From Crocodylus rhombifer (Eukaryota; Chordata; Crocodylia; Crocodylidae), in contig JAVSML010024617.1 of assembly GCA_038503035.1 (NCBI GenBank), positions 62,001-126,000 on the forward strand: a DNA stretch of 64,000 nucleotides, written 5' to 3'. Below the pieces are notes generated by a model, which was not told the DNA's origin, did not search any database, and saw only the letters and a list, made by a program, of their open reading frames with translations. The position numbers were made by a program, and so were the translations under genes. Shown here piece after piece: positions 52,915 to 64,000 of the stretch (its first letter is position 1; every line of letters begins with the position of its first letter).

Positions 52915-55750
52915 CCAATGTCACATTCTACCCCACATTCCTACTCCCCAAATCAAATCCACATATGATATGTAAGGCCAAGCCTGTCCTTATGGGAGCA
53001 ACTTGCTGCACAAGCTTGGAACTTCTCACAGTTCCTCTCAAGTTTTCTCTGCCTCTGTTTCTGTCTATTTTTTTTGACCAGTGGGCCACTCTACCTCATA
53101 CCCTGATAGAGGCATTACAAGGAAGTAATAGACTTTATTCAGAAGCTCCATGAAGGGTTCTGTGTCCTATAAGCATTGAGATCACTTCAAGGTCTTAAAT
53201 GTTGCTATTCTGTTACATACATAACTTCCCCAACCCTAGAACAATGTCCACAACATGCTTTCTTAGTTCTCCTCCTGTCTGGGGCCGTTCTTGTTTTTAT
53301 AGCTGTGAACAAGTTTTATAAACCCTGGACCTCTATTGGAGTTCAAAAAGGATAAAAAATTATGCCAGCATCTTTAGGAAAATGGCCAAGTTAGTAAGCA
53401 AGATCCTTAGGGGTATTAGAGCTGAGGAAATACCATTGGCACAGGTGACTCAGATGGACAATGTTCTTCAGACTACCAATTATCTAATACCCTCCCAATA
53501 ACAGGGTAAGTTTGTTAATTTATTGTAGATCTTGGATTGCAACAACCAAACAGAACAAACCCACCAGATTTTTAACAAGCATTTTACTGGCTAGAAAAAC
53601 TAATAAAATTGCTTTTTGTTTGTTTTGATCTATTCTGATTATTTCCAAATATTACCATATGGTAACTGAATTATGAGGATGTGGTTTCTTTGGGGAAAAA
53701 AAGGGTAAATGTAAAAAGGTTTTGATACAATTTAGCTCAGCCAAAATACGTGATACATAGGGACTGAAAAGATCTTGTTCATCTTCTCTCCCCTCTGAAG
53801 ACTTATTTTCAGGGGGTCAAAATCCAACAAAGCACTGCCAGTAGAAATTAGAAACATCTATTCAGATGTCCTTTATGAACACAGACCAACTGTTAGAGCT
53901 TCATAATACAGCACAAATCAGCAAGGATGTGGAATAAAGCAGATGTGCCTTTTGGTTGTTTTACTCTGTTAACATTGTTATTGGCTCTAACACAACAAAA
54001 CACAAGTATAGGCATCATTTAAACTTCTTCTGTTGAACTGCTTACTCAATATTTCCCCCCACCACAACCCCTTAAACATCACTCTGTGTGTCTTGTATGT
54101 AGCCAGGGGAAGGGTTTTGTTGTGTTTTCTTATATTACACACTCAGTTTCCTCTCCCTACTGCCAGGGAAATGAAGAAAATGTAATATTTTCCTCCTGGA
54201 AGGAAAGGGAAAATGGTTTGTTTTGAAACATAAGTTCAATTTTTGTACAGTTCTGAGCTATCACAGAAGGAGCTGTTTCAGATCCCAGAGGCACAGTTCC
54301 ATCTCAAATTTAAAATTGGTTACCAAAAAAAAAAATGTAGTGGAATCTTGCATTTTCTAAACTAATATCTAAAAATGCAGTCCAGTCATGCAAACCAGAA
54401 ATAAATGATCCAAAAACAATAACAGGAGACTTATACCCGGGAAAGATTTCTGAAGAGCCTCTTTGTAAATACGCTAATCATTCTTAGTGATAAAAAGAAG
54501 CATCTGAGATAAAGCACTAGAAAGGCTGTTCACACAGTGGTCCTGAATGCTAATGAGCCAAGTCTCTTCAATTGCTTTGCACAGAGGACAGTGCAGAACC
54601 TCAGGACTAAACACTAAATGATTCCTCTCCATTGCTGCTGACAAATATTTCAGCCATAAGACCTGATTAAGTACTAATTGCTGCCCAGCAGTGAATACTT
54701 TACGTGGCATCTTGAAATGAAAATGAGGATGTGTAACCAACCAAGAAACTCACTAGCATGGCAATGACCTGTTTGGAGAGTCTGACGGACACTTAGTGAT
54801 AGTTTTAACAGTTTTCTTTCTTTGAGATTTTTAAGTTACTCTCATTTGAATGGAAAGATTCCGAAATGGAAAGAAGGTTGCTTTTTCCCCCCAGTTTCCA
54901 CAAGGGCAAAGAGTATTCTAATTTAGCTAATCTTCTGTATGAAGAATATTTTGCCACATGTAGCACCCCACAATATGAATCTTTATCATTAATGACTATG
55001 GTTTGCAGAAAAACCATTAACCTGCCTGTTTCTATGAATATGCATTTAGTAAAAATACCATCACAGGTGTAGACCCAAGGAGCATGTTAAATGTGAAATG
55101 TGGGACCTTTAATGAGCCATTTAAGGGAAGAGCTGGTCGAATTACCCACCACAAATAATTTATCTGATAAATTTAGTCCATTTTTCTGTTCATAAATCAT
55201 TCATGATCCACCACAATTTTAATAATATATTCATTATGCCTAGGCACAGGCCAAACAGTTTATGCAAACACACTCAACTTGTTGAGTTGTTCATGGACTG
55301 TTGAGTTCATCTATTCAAGATGTCTGATTGGTCACCCATGTCACATGTTATTATTTCTGCTTCCTTGTGGGGTGACAGGAAAACAATGACTAGCAACTAG
55401 AAGACAGTTAATAAGAGTGAATGGAAATTACACTTACTCATTTGCTTACATGTGAATATGTGCATTCATATGAGAAACAACAGTTCCTTAAACATCTCAG
55501 GACCTGGTTCAAAGACACAGCAAGACACAGGTATGAGTTAGTTTGACATTATGAACAGGGCAAAGGTCTAAGGTTTCTTTAAATAAAATCTGTCAGCCTT
55601 CTACCTTATCAATAAATGCAAAACTTGCTAATAACACATTAATTGGGGTAGCTCATTTTTACAAACATTTTCATTAGTACCGTGTACCAGAGGATGCTGA
55701 GAACTAAACTCACAGTTTATATCTCATTCCTTACTTGTGTTCAGCACTAG
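52915..55750. other. Unrecognised AT-rich spacer, 2.8 kb
   Basis: No coding motif, RNA gene or element end supported on either strand. Confidence 0.5.
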
Positions 55751-55756
55751 AATGAT

Positions 55757-56778
55757 TGTCACTAGCCACCTAGCCACTGGGCTGTTTGGTTCAGTTTCAG
55801 ATCAAGGAGGCAAAGTTGGGAGTGAAGTAAAGGCAAATTTATTATAGCTTCCATACACAACAGTTAACAGAAAGATAAATGCGATAAGCAGATAAAGCAG
55901 TATTAAAGAGCTAATAGTAAATAATAACAACAGATAGATGGATCAATTCTGTCACAGGCCAACTGGGCACTGCAAGGGTATCAGCCACTGGGCTGTTCAA
56001 AACAACAGATAGACAGACATGGGTTGGCAACTTATTGATAGTCCCATGATGCCGGGTACACGTCAAGTGATTCCAGTGAAGTCAGGCGTCCCTGATCAAC
56101 GCGGTCGGAGGGTTTACTGAGAAAGGTCCCTTGATCAGGATCCGATCCTCACTCACACTGGGAGTCCAGAGTCCGGGTTTAGAACAGAAATAACTGTTCT
56201 GTTCCCTCCTTCCTGCTGGTCACCTGATGCACATGCTTTTTCTACCTAGTCTTATGCTAATCTGTTGGCTTTAGAGCCACTCACAATCTTACCCTATAGC
56301 TGTTACCCTATGGGATTGAAAGGTATTAAAAATTATCATAAAAGGTTACAACCCAGACCCGGATTTATCCAATATGCAAATTACAATGCAGCACCTTTAG
56401 GTTTGAAATTGACATTGCTCCACCTAAGTCCAACCCCTTTTAGATTTCTCTGAATACGCTTTCTTGGGATGTGCTTTCCTGGAATGTGTTGAATGTGCCA
56501 GGCAGTTGGATCCAGTTTTTATCATCAAGGCTGAACCCTGAGCAAAAAACCGTTAGGTCAGCTAATCTTGCAGCTATAGCTTTGCCTATGAGGGCCAGTC
56601 AGTTCCACGAACAGTTAATTTATCATTTTGGTTAACCTTATGACAGACAAGTTACATTTGCAGGTTACAAACTTACAAGCTTTATATTAGCTAATATTAC
56701 CTGTTTAGGCGAAATACAAAATGCCTCCAAGAAGCACAAATTTATTGCTTATTAATCCCTCTGGTTCTAGTCATCACA
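55757..56778 (-). mobile_element. Solo LTR with 6-bp duplication
   Basis: Opens TGTCACTAG and closes CTAGTCATCACA (TG..CA, with CACTAG/CTAGT near-inverse ends), flanked by AATGAT at 55751-55756 and 56779-56784. An AATAAA signal on the minus strand (55838-55843) lies about 80 bases from the left edge, so transcription would run leftwards. Internal repeat of CCACTGGGCTGTT (55785 and 55985). No retroviral genes beside it. Confidence 0.75.
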
Positions 56779-57075
56779 AATGATGCCAGGAATGGGAAAA
56801 AATACAGACTGTGGGCCATATCCGGCCCACCAAGCCATTCCATCTGGCCCATGGGACCCCTAAAAAATTTAGAAAAGATTTATCTGCTCCTGGCTGCCTA
56901 TCAAAGATGACAGGACCTAGGGCCTATAGGACCCAAGGGGAGACATCAGCAGGATGCAGCAGCCCAGGCCCACCCCACCTCCAGCCATTTCCCTGCCTTT
57001 GTGCCCCGGCACTGCTCCAGCACCGTGTGGCTCCTGGCTGCATTGCCAGACCACAGGAGCACAGAGCCTGCACTG

Positions 57076-57099
57076 GTGTGTGTGTGTGTGTGTGTGTGT
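57076..57099. repeat. (GT)12 microsatellite
   Basis: Twelve GT units, followed by TTATAGGG and then a CA/C-rich stretch on the same strand. Confidence 0.95.
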
Positions 57100-57109
57100 T
57101 TATAGGGTG

Positions 57110-57380
57110 AGTCCCATATACACTCCCCACTATAAACATGCACCCACCTCACCACGCATTGCCATTTACGCAGACCCCCACACCCACACCCCATCATACA
57201 CCCTAGCCACCATCCCCCACACACACTTTCCCCCCACAAACCCTATACCCACCCACACCCCACATATATATCCACACTCACCCACATGCTCCCTCACCCC
57301 ACACAGGCACACCCACACCCTTCCCCACACCCCACATACCCACAGCCCCCACAAACCTATACCCACCCCCTCACAGTATA
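57110..57380. repeat. CA/C-rich low-complexity tract
   Basis: Irregular repeats of CACCCACACCCC, CCCCACA and ATACCC words over about 270 bases, strongly C- and A-biased. Open frames here are compositional. Confidence 0.8.
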
Positions 57381-57745
57381 CAAGAGGAAGACTTAATTTT
57401 AAGCTATTGTGCGATCACCTCTATGTACACTACACAAACACATGTAAAGGAGGACAAAAAAAATTTTATATCAAATTAATAAATGTTTTAGACATTCACT
57501 TTTTAGAATATAATTTGGTATTTTTCTGGTTCTAAGATGGCAAAAACCCTGGTTAAAAGGAGTACTTCTGGGGGCAAAGGGAGGAACTTCTGGTTGCAAA
57601 GGTCATGGGTTAGGTGGTGGGACTTCCAGTCACAAGACGGCGCCCAGGGGGTGGGGCACCTGTCAAGGGATGGGACTATCCACATGGCCCTCAACAGCTT
57701 GCCAAAACTTGGTAAGCAGCTCTCTTCCTCAAAATTTGCCTGACT

Positions 57746-58560
57746 GGTTAAGAGATAACCCTTGCCTGAGGGAATGACATTGCAATACCACAGTAGCTTA
57801 ACAGATGCTAAATTGCTTGAACATGGATCTGCTTGCATTTTAACTTCACTTAGGAAGGGTTAAATTGAACATGTGGCACCATCCTGAACCAACATCCCAG
57901 CAAGTCTCTTCCATTCCTTTCTCCTGTGTTGCTAATTCCAAAAATCTTAAGTTGCACTAAACTTACGTATGCTTGTGATTTTAGGTCAGGTCTAGCGTTA
58001 GCTGGTGGGCTTCTTTAAAAGCTCCCACTTGGGAAATCAAGTTACTATCTAAGAAGCTCAGCTTTTGTAAAACAAACTAACAAAAATCTAGCTGTCTGTT
58101 TCTAGCTTTCACTGCTTTACGGTTGGGAAAAAACTGTGAACATGATTACTCAATGCTCCAACAGAAAAAGCCAAATAATACTCTCTTCTCCTCAAACTTC
58201 TTATTTGCTAAATCTCAAGTTTTTAAAGTAGTTCTTGTGGTTTTTTGAGGCATGAATCATTTGTTTTTAAATATGACTATTGCAGTAGGCAATACTGCAA
58301 ATGTCAGGCCAAATTAAAGGCTATTTCATTTTTTCTTTTCTTTTAAATTTGCTGCTTTCTCTTCCTTGCTGTACACTTCCACAGTTTTTCCCCATCTCTA
58401 ATATTCCTTTAAGCAATTACTTTCAGTGTTTGGTCAAAGATAGAGCATACCTTAATTGATGAATAATACCATAAATTTAGAAGCCATATATTTTGTAATG
58501 AAACACCTCTAATTCAGTAAATTCCCACATAATATTGGAGCATTCTCTCTTTACCTCCTT
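57746..58560. other. Unrecognised spacer
   Basis: No gene or element end seen. Confidence 0.5.
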
Positions 58561-58568
58561 TACTGGGC

Positions 58569-59076
58569 TTTTGTGGGCACATCCAGATGAGCACACATGG
58601 GTGTTTCCCTGGGGAGAACTAGTAGTGACACATTTGTGCCACTGCTAGTTGTCCCCAGGGAATGCTCCTCCACACGTGCTCTGGCATACAGCAAGTACTG
58701 CCTGGATCAAATAGGGGAGGATGGAGCCAGCATCTGGGCTGGCCTCAGCATCACCTGGGGCCCTGGGACCTCCTGGGGCTCCAGCAGTGGCAATTCAGGC
58801 CCAGAGTCTAGTTGCAGCCCAACCATGGCTCTGGCCAGGCAGGCTCCAGTTTTGGGTGTCACACACTGCCACCACATGCACCACCCCGCTTTTTTTCAGT
58901 GCACTTTTTTTTTTTGATAGCAGGATCTCCTGGTATTAAATTTGTCTTTACACTGTAAACATGCAGTGCACAGAACCAAATCCTATGTATGCACAGTGTG
59001 TATTTTGCCATTCCTTAAAAGTCTTTGAGGCACCAAAATGTACATGCACACTCATGTGGACACGGCCCATGAGGAT
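58569..59076 (+). mobile_element. TIR DNA element with 8-bp duplication
   Basis: Flanked by TACTGGGC at 58561-58568 and 59077-59084, an 8-bp target-site duplication typical of hAT elements. The ends share TGGGC....TCCA.ATGAG....CATG in inverted form (58574 onward and 59066 inward). The interior is related, in reverse, to 10068-10520. T10-11 run near 58908-58917. The open frames within are GC-composition artefacts; no transposase. Confidence 0.75.
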
Positions 59077-59569
59077 TACTGGGCCAAATTCAAAAATTAT
59101 ATGAAAAGTGGTATATATTACATGGCAGGAGCCAGGGTTGCCTGAAAGCTGGTAGAAGACTGTGTTGGGAATAATTTGGAGAGTGATGCCAAGAAACTTA
59201 CAGGAAGCTGCATGTGCTTGGGCAATTTTGCAGTAGCTCAGAGCACATGCTATACCTCATGGCTGAAGCAGCAGCACAGAGCACACAGCATTTCAAATAA
59301 AGAACCGAGTTATTGTTGTCCAAATGGAATCCCTTTATTATTGCAGAGCTCTGTGCAGAGATTATTAAACATTAGTAAAATTTGTTTACCAGAGTCAAAA
59401 TGGGTGTCATTTACATACCAAAGAGCCAGAGGTAAAGAATATTTTGGGATGTTCATGGCCAAATGAGCCTAAACCAATGAGCCATTTCTCTAATCAGTCC
59501 TCCTGCTCTGTGATACTATGTTAGTAAATTTTTTAATTAAACTCCTATGACTGAAAGTACTCAATGGAT

Positions 59570-59840
59570 GTGCCTATACATGATGCTATATTGCCATAGC
59601 AATGCACTATGGTGACACAGCATCCTCAGCCAAACTATGACACTGCAGCTACATTGCCATAGTGACACGTTCTCCCATTATAGTGCATCACTAAGGTGAC
59701 ATAGTGCTTAAAAATAACCATGTGCAGAGCACACAGTGCAGTAAAGGCCATTACTACACCATCATTTAGTACTTCCAAAAGGAAGTATTAAATGATGGTG
59801 CAGTAACAATGGCTCCATAGCAGCATGTGTAGACTTGTCC
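59570..59840. mobile_element. Hairpin MITE
   Basis: Left end GTGCCTATACATGATGCTAT; right end ATAGCAGCATGTGTAGACTTGTCC, imperfect inverses. The interior has repeated GCCATAGTGACAC-type words. A long hairpin lies at 59751-59806. Non-coding, 271 bp. Confidence 0.55.
59751..59806. repeat. 26-bp-arm hairpin with AAAA loop
   Basis: Arms 59751-59776 and 59781-59806 are complementary at 24 of 26 positions, separated by AAAA. If transcribed it would form a stable short hairpin. Confidence 0.92.
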
Positions 59841-60009
59841 ACTGATGCAAAATTGAATGGTGGGGCATACTTTCTGGGATTTATCAGGTATAGTTATGCC
59901 ATTTACTTTTCTTAAATATATGTTATCATAACTTTTTCATAGTGAGGTTTTGGAGAACTTTTGGACAGACTCCTCTTGGACAAAATAATGCCACAGTTAG
60001 AATAAAGAA

Positions 60010-60130
60010 TGTCTATTCAAGAGTGAAGACCTAAAGAAGAATGCCTTGCATTTGAAAGCTTTCCTAACTCTATCCCAACTACACAGTTGATCCAATAAAA
60101 GATACCACCCAAAGAAATCCTTGCCTCTAG
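60010..60130 (+). repeat. Old dispersed-repeat 3' end (tentative)
   Basis: Words GAAGACCTAAAGAAGAATGCC, GAAAGCTTTCCTAACTCTAT, AGTTGATCCAATAAAAGATA and AAATCCTTGCCTC occur in the order I recall from a dispersed amniote repeat ending in an AATAAAAGATATCACC-like stretch. The name and boundaries are not certain. Confidence 0.35.
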
Positions 60131-60999
60131 CATAATTCCTGCACCATCATAGCTACATCACTCATAACAGTACCATATTCAAGAGGGAAAAGAGTAAGGA
60201 AGGAAATCATCTGTTCCAGATTTAGAAACAGTTTAGTCTTAGTAATGGTTCTTTTGTCACCGCCAAAAAAGACTGTAGAAGAGCAGTTAGAAAGTAAGCC
60301 TTATTACTGTAGAGAACTGAATCTGCTTTCTGCAGACTTGCTAATCAATATGAAGTTATGTAAGAGAACGTGCACTAATCTTATTAATGCACTAATTTCC
60401 AGAAGTAATTTTACAATACACCCTCCTGACCACTTCTGTCTTGAGAGTGAGTTCATTTGTGCTAAGCGGTCTTGCTCTGCAGTCATAATGATTAAATAGA
60501 AATGAAAGCAAGCTGCTATGCCTAAAACAAGAAATAAGACATGGCAGCTTACATGTTGTATAGAGTCTAGATATAAATGCTACAATATAAAACTGAGAGA
60601 AATGGAGAGCTGAAACTAGAAATGAGTTTGTATCCCTTACTATGAATATCTCAAGTTTAAATTCAGCTTAGGTCAATAGTGATGAAATTGTGTTACTACC
60701 TGAAGGCTGTCCAATAGCCTGGGTGAACTGAATTTGGTGGAGGTGCCTACACCACAAAAATTGTCCAGGAGACCAAGGACTAAATGGACATATAGACTAT
60801 ATTGTCCTATAAACAAAAAAGGTGTGTTTCCACTAAGACAGGTTGGTAAGGCAACATGTAGAGCTGTGCTTTTTATGTTGTATCTGCTTTGAAGTTAGGA
60901 TTGTCAACCCAGTAGCTTCCACCACCATTAAATTCATATTCCCCCCAGCCTGAACAGTTTTAGTGGTTATTCGCAAACTAGGATATTTGCATACTTGAG
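60131..60999. other. Unrecognised spacer
   Basis: No supported gene or element end before the next CR1. Confidence 0.5.
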
Positions 61000-61002
61000 A
61001 AG

Positions 61003-63330
61003 TAATCCCAACTGGGAGTAGCAGTGAGCCCAATCCAACCATTCACGTAGGTTGTTAAACTGCATACAAGACCTTCACCTAATGCAGGAGGTATATGGTC
61101 CCATTAGGGGGAATGCCCTACTGGACTTGGTGTTGGCTACGTGGAATGATCTGGTAGGGAAGCTGCAGATCCATGGTCACTTTGGGGACAGTGACCATCA
61201 TTCAATAGAATTCACCATATGGCATAGAGGGGTAAGATAACTAGTAGGGTGGCAGTGCTTGACTTTAGGAAGGCTGACTTCAATGTGCTCAGGAGTTTAT
61301 TCAATGACACACTGCAGGATTGGAGTATTGGAGAGATGGGAGTCCAGGAAGGGTGATGGGAGTCCAGGAAGGGTGGTCGTTCCTGAAGGAACCAATCCTT
61401 TGGGCAAAAAGGTAGATGATTCCAGTACAAGAGAAAAGGGGAGAAAAGGGCCAAAAAACTTCCATGGCTAAACAGAGAAACCCAGGGAAGCTGAAGGGAA
61501 AAAAAAAAGAGTCATATATATGGTGGAAGCAGGAAGAAGCTATGAAGGAGGAGTATACCTACTTGACCTGCACTTGCAGGGAGGCAGTTAGAAAGACCAA
61601 AGCAACTACAGAGCTAAGACTAGCAACACATATTAAAGACAACAAAAAGTCTTTTTTTAAATATGGAGTAAAAAGAAGGCTCAGGGCAGCATAGGACCTC
61701 TGCTGAATATGCAGGAGCAATTAGTGACAGATAGAGAGGACAAGGCTGAGCTCTTCAATGAGTTTTTTGCCTCAGTGTTCTTGAACATGAGTCAAGATAA
61801 CTCTCCTAACGGGTTCTTAGTTGGGCATCAGAGGGACACCAGCCTATCAGCTGTCGACACTGACTTGGTGCAGAGTCACTTGGATGGACTGGATATGTTT
61901 ATGTCAGCAGGCCCGGATAAGCTTCATCTGAGGGTACTGAAGGAATTGGCCAGTGTCATATCAGAACTACTGGCATGGCTGTTCGAGCACTCGTGGCACT
62001 CAGGTCAGGTCCCAGAGGACTGGAAAAGGGTCAAGGTGGTCCCTATTTTCAAGAAGGGGAGGAAGGAGGATCTGAGTAATTATAGGCCAGTCAGTCTCCA
62101 TCCTTGGAAAAGTCTTTGAAGAGAGTATTAAAAATCATGTTTGTGTGAGTCCAGCAGAAAAAATAATGCAGCAGAGCAACCAGCATGGATTCGTAGCAGG
62201 CAGATCATGCCTGACTAATCTGGTTCCATTTTATGACCAGGTCATAAAACGCTTAGATGAAGGAGTAGAGGTGGATGTCATTTTCTTAGATTTTAGGAAG
62301 GTCTTCAATACCATATCTCATCCCATTCTCATAAATAAAGTAAGAACCTGTGACTTGGCTGCTTACATTGTCTTGTGGGTGGCAAATTAACTTAGCGGTT
62401 GCACCCAGAGAGTGGTAGTAGATGGGTTGGTATCGACCTGAAAAGATGCGGTTAGTGGGGTCCCTCGGGGCTCAGTCCTTGGACCTGTACTCTTCAATGT
62501 CTTCATCAGTGACTTGGATGTGGATATAAAGTGTACTCTGTCCAAGTTTGCAGATGATACTAAATTGTGGAGGGAAGTGAACACTCCAGAGGGTAGGGAA
62601 TGACTGCAGGCAGACCTGGACAGTTTGGATAAGTGGGCAGAACATAATAGGTTGCAGTACAACAAGGACAAATGCAGAGTGCTTTACCTAGGGCATAAAA
62701 ATATCCAGCACACCTACTGGCTGGGGAATGACCCTCTCAGCAGCACTGAAGCAGAAATGGGTCTTGGAGTCATAGTGGATTCCAAGATGAACATGAAGCA
62801 TCAGTGTGACGAAATCACCAGCAAAGCTAACCGCACTTGATCATGCATCAGCAGATGCATGACAAATAGAACCAAAGAGGTGATACTTCCCCTCTACACA
62901 GCATTGGTCAGACTGCAGTTGGAGTACTCCATCCAGTTCTGGGCGCTGTACTTTAAGAAGGATATGGATAACCTTGTGAGGGTCCAAAGGAGGGCCACTC
63001 ATATGGTTAAGGGCTTACAGGACAAGCCCTATGAGGAGAGACTGAGGGACCTCCACAAGAGAAGGATGAGAGGTGATCTTGTGGCCGCCTACAAATTTAT
63101 TAGGAGGGCTCAGCAAGGAACCAGAGATGCTCTGATTGCCACGGTGCCTCTTGGGGTAACAAGGAGCAATGGTCACATACTGACAGCGAGCAGATTTAGG
63201 CTAGACACCAGGAAAAACTTCTTAATGGTAAGGGTGGCCAAAACTTGGAATGGGCTTCCAAGGAAGATGATGCTCTTCCCTACCTTGGGGGTCTTTAAGA
63301 GAAGGCTGAATAGGCTTCAGCTGCGGTCAT
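61003..63330 (+). pseudogene. CR1 ORF2 remnant (EN C-terminus + RT)
   Basis: Endonuclease end: LHLMQEVYGPIRGNALLDLVLATWNDL at 61070, SDHHSIEF at 61190. Linker with EAVRKTKATTELRLATHIKDNKKSFFKY at 61570-61660. RT: LDMFMSAGPDKLHLRV at 61890, KVVPIFKKGRKEDLSNYRPVS at 62030, SNQHGFVAGRSCLTNLVPFYDQV at 62170, catalytic block IFLDFRKVFNTISH at 62280 (AFD changed to VFN, so the first catalytic Asp is lost), [20 protein letters not shown] at 62455, [11 protein letters not shown] near 62540, C-terminal region 62859-63330. Stops at 62388, 62441 and 62601 and several frameshifts. Inactive. Confidence 0.86.
61335..61374 (+). repeat. Perfect 20-bp tandem duplication in CR1
   Basis: GATGGGAGTCCAGGAAGGGT occurs twice in a row (61335-61354, 61355-61374); other CR1 copies have it once before GGTCGTTCCT. 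It shifts the ORF2 linker frame. Confidence 0.95.
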
Positions 63331-63420
63331 CTGACCCTAGCACTCTTTCCTGCCCAGGGCAGCGGGTCAGACTCGATGATCTGTTGAGGTCCCTTCCAAC
63401 CCTAGCATCTATGAATCTAT

Positions 63421-64000
63421 GACACTAGGGGGTATGAGTACCATATTATTGACAACTCTCCAGTCCATTAATAACATTGCTCTTGTCACTCCTTTTGCCA
63501 ATGATTCCCTGTAAAGCTATGCCCTGGAAACAAGTACTACTAGTTAATTTCACCCCACCCAGCTATCTACTACATTACATTTCTCAATGCCGATACCAAT
63601 AGGAAGAAAATTACTAGAAACAAAGTTTGACAAAGGTACAAAACAGAAATAAGAACTGTAAATGAAAAAGGCAGGTCAAACACCAACCGTTAATGCAAAT
63701 TGAATGACTCTTTCTTGTTCAGTCTTTTTTGTTTTACTGTATGTCTATACTGCTGGAGCACATATGTCATCAGTAGCTTTTGCCAGGTTGCAAAATAGGT
63801 TGACACAAGTTTTTGATTTCTGGAGACCTGAAGTTGAAATTGTGACTCAAGTCACACATATGGAAATGAGTTTGTTGATCTCCAGCCTAATGACTATTTG
63901 TGCATATCAAAAACACCATCTAACTGACAGGAGTGGGCAGTTTCTGCTCAAAAGAAAATCAGCATTGGGACAGAAAGCATACAGGTCATATCTGAGTGGC
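63421..64000. other. Unrecognised spacer
   Basis: No supported gene or element end up to the window edge. Confidence 0.5.

Larger units (their letters stand above)
56787..57745. mobile_element. hAT-like DNA element with CA-rich core
   Basis: Left end CAGGAATGGGAAAA.. followed by GGGCCATATCCGGCCCACCAAG and CATCTGGCCCATGGGACCCC; right side has GGCCCTCAACAGCTTGCCAAAAC and ends about AATTTGCCTGACTGG. From memory this matches the common amniote hAT pattern CAGGGGTGGGCAA..TTGCCCACCCCTG, old and diverged. The core has (GT)12 at 57076-57099 and a CACCCACACCCC-rich stretch at 57110-57380. No transposase. An 8-bp duplication was not found. Confidence 0.6.
61000..63420 (+). mobile_element. CR1 LINE (+), 5'-truncated in endonuclease
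   Basis: Begins near the endonuclease word CCCAACTGGGAGTAGCAGT (about 61003) and ends with GATGATCTGTTGAGGTCCCTTCC and ATCTATGAATCTATGA at 63380-63420. No target-site duplication recognised. Moderately diverged. Confidence 0.87.

Noticed and set aside
1..64000. A novel multi-gene system
   Set aside because: All convincing coding sequence is CR1 ORF1 or ORF2; no cluster of unexplained conserved genes is visible.

Overview
This window looks like vertebrate, sauropsid nuclear DNA, most probably crocodilian or turtle. The main reason is ten fragments of CR1-type LINE retrotransposons. Their 3' ends carry short repeats of the ATTCTATG / ATCTATGAA kind preceded by a GATGATCT..GGTCCCTTCCA block, as is typical of CR1 in reptiles and birds. 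Other signs are solo LTRs, many short and mid-sized terminal-inverted-repeat (TIR) DNA elements, AT-rich single-copy spacers, and no operons or closely packed genes. The species call is inference from repeat style only.

I found no host protein-coding exon, rRNA, tRNA or CRISPR array that I can support. The window reads as intergenic (or deep intronic) DNA with layered transposon insertions. From left to right: 1-2878 unrecognised; 2879-4148 a GC-rich foldback element; 7152-8528 a decayed CR1 (+) flanked by ATATAG; 9938-11140 a TIR element with a second one inside it and a 26-bp perfect palindrome; 14676-18735 a pile-up of three CR1 pieces plus a 1.26-kb insert with promoter and splice-donor signals on the minus strand; 18779-18995 a MITE; 19674-23855 a CR1 (-) split by a younger CR1 (+) at 22225-23551; 26261-26600 a MITE; 26775-27946 an LTR; 30079-34175 a DNA transposon split by a CR1 (+).

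The right half continues the pattern: 35698-37423 a TIR element split by a second foldback element; 39277-39981 a 146-156-bp tandem array; 39982-41460 two nested LTRs; 41640-47118 the longest CR1, with an open ORF1, a broken ORF2 and an LTR-like insert between them; 48131-48601 a CR1 tail; about 48700-49560 an LTR; 51063-52193 a TIR element with a nine-copy 50-bp minisatellite; 55757-56778 a solo LTR directly beside a hAT-like element (56787-57745); 58569-59076 a TIR element with an 8-bp duplication; 59570-59840 a hairpin MITE; 61000-63420 a CR1 (+).

The coding content is almost all CR1: ORF1 (coiled coil plus esterase-like domain) and ORF2 (AP-type endonuclease plus reverse transcriptase). 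These proteins would copy CR1 RNA into DNA at a nicked target. Nearly all copies are 5' truncated and carry frameshifts and stops. The two longest open frames are a 355-codon ORF1 (42071-43138) and a roughly 410-codon reverse-transcriptase C-terminal half (22225-23461). I see no novel gene system. The points most worth checking are the foldback family with arms of several hundred bases, a templated 48-bp duplication inside one CR1, the open ORF1 with altered catalytic motifs, and the insertion nests, which give relative ages.
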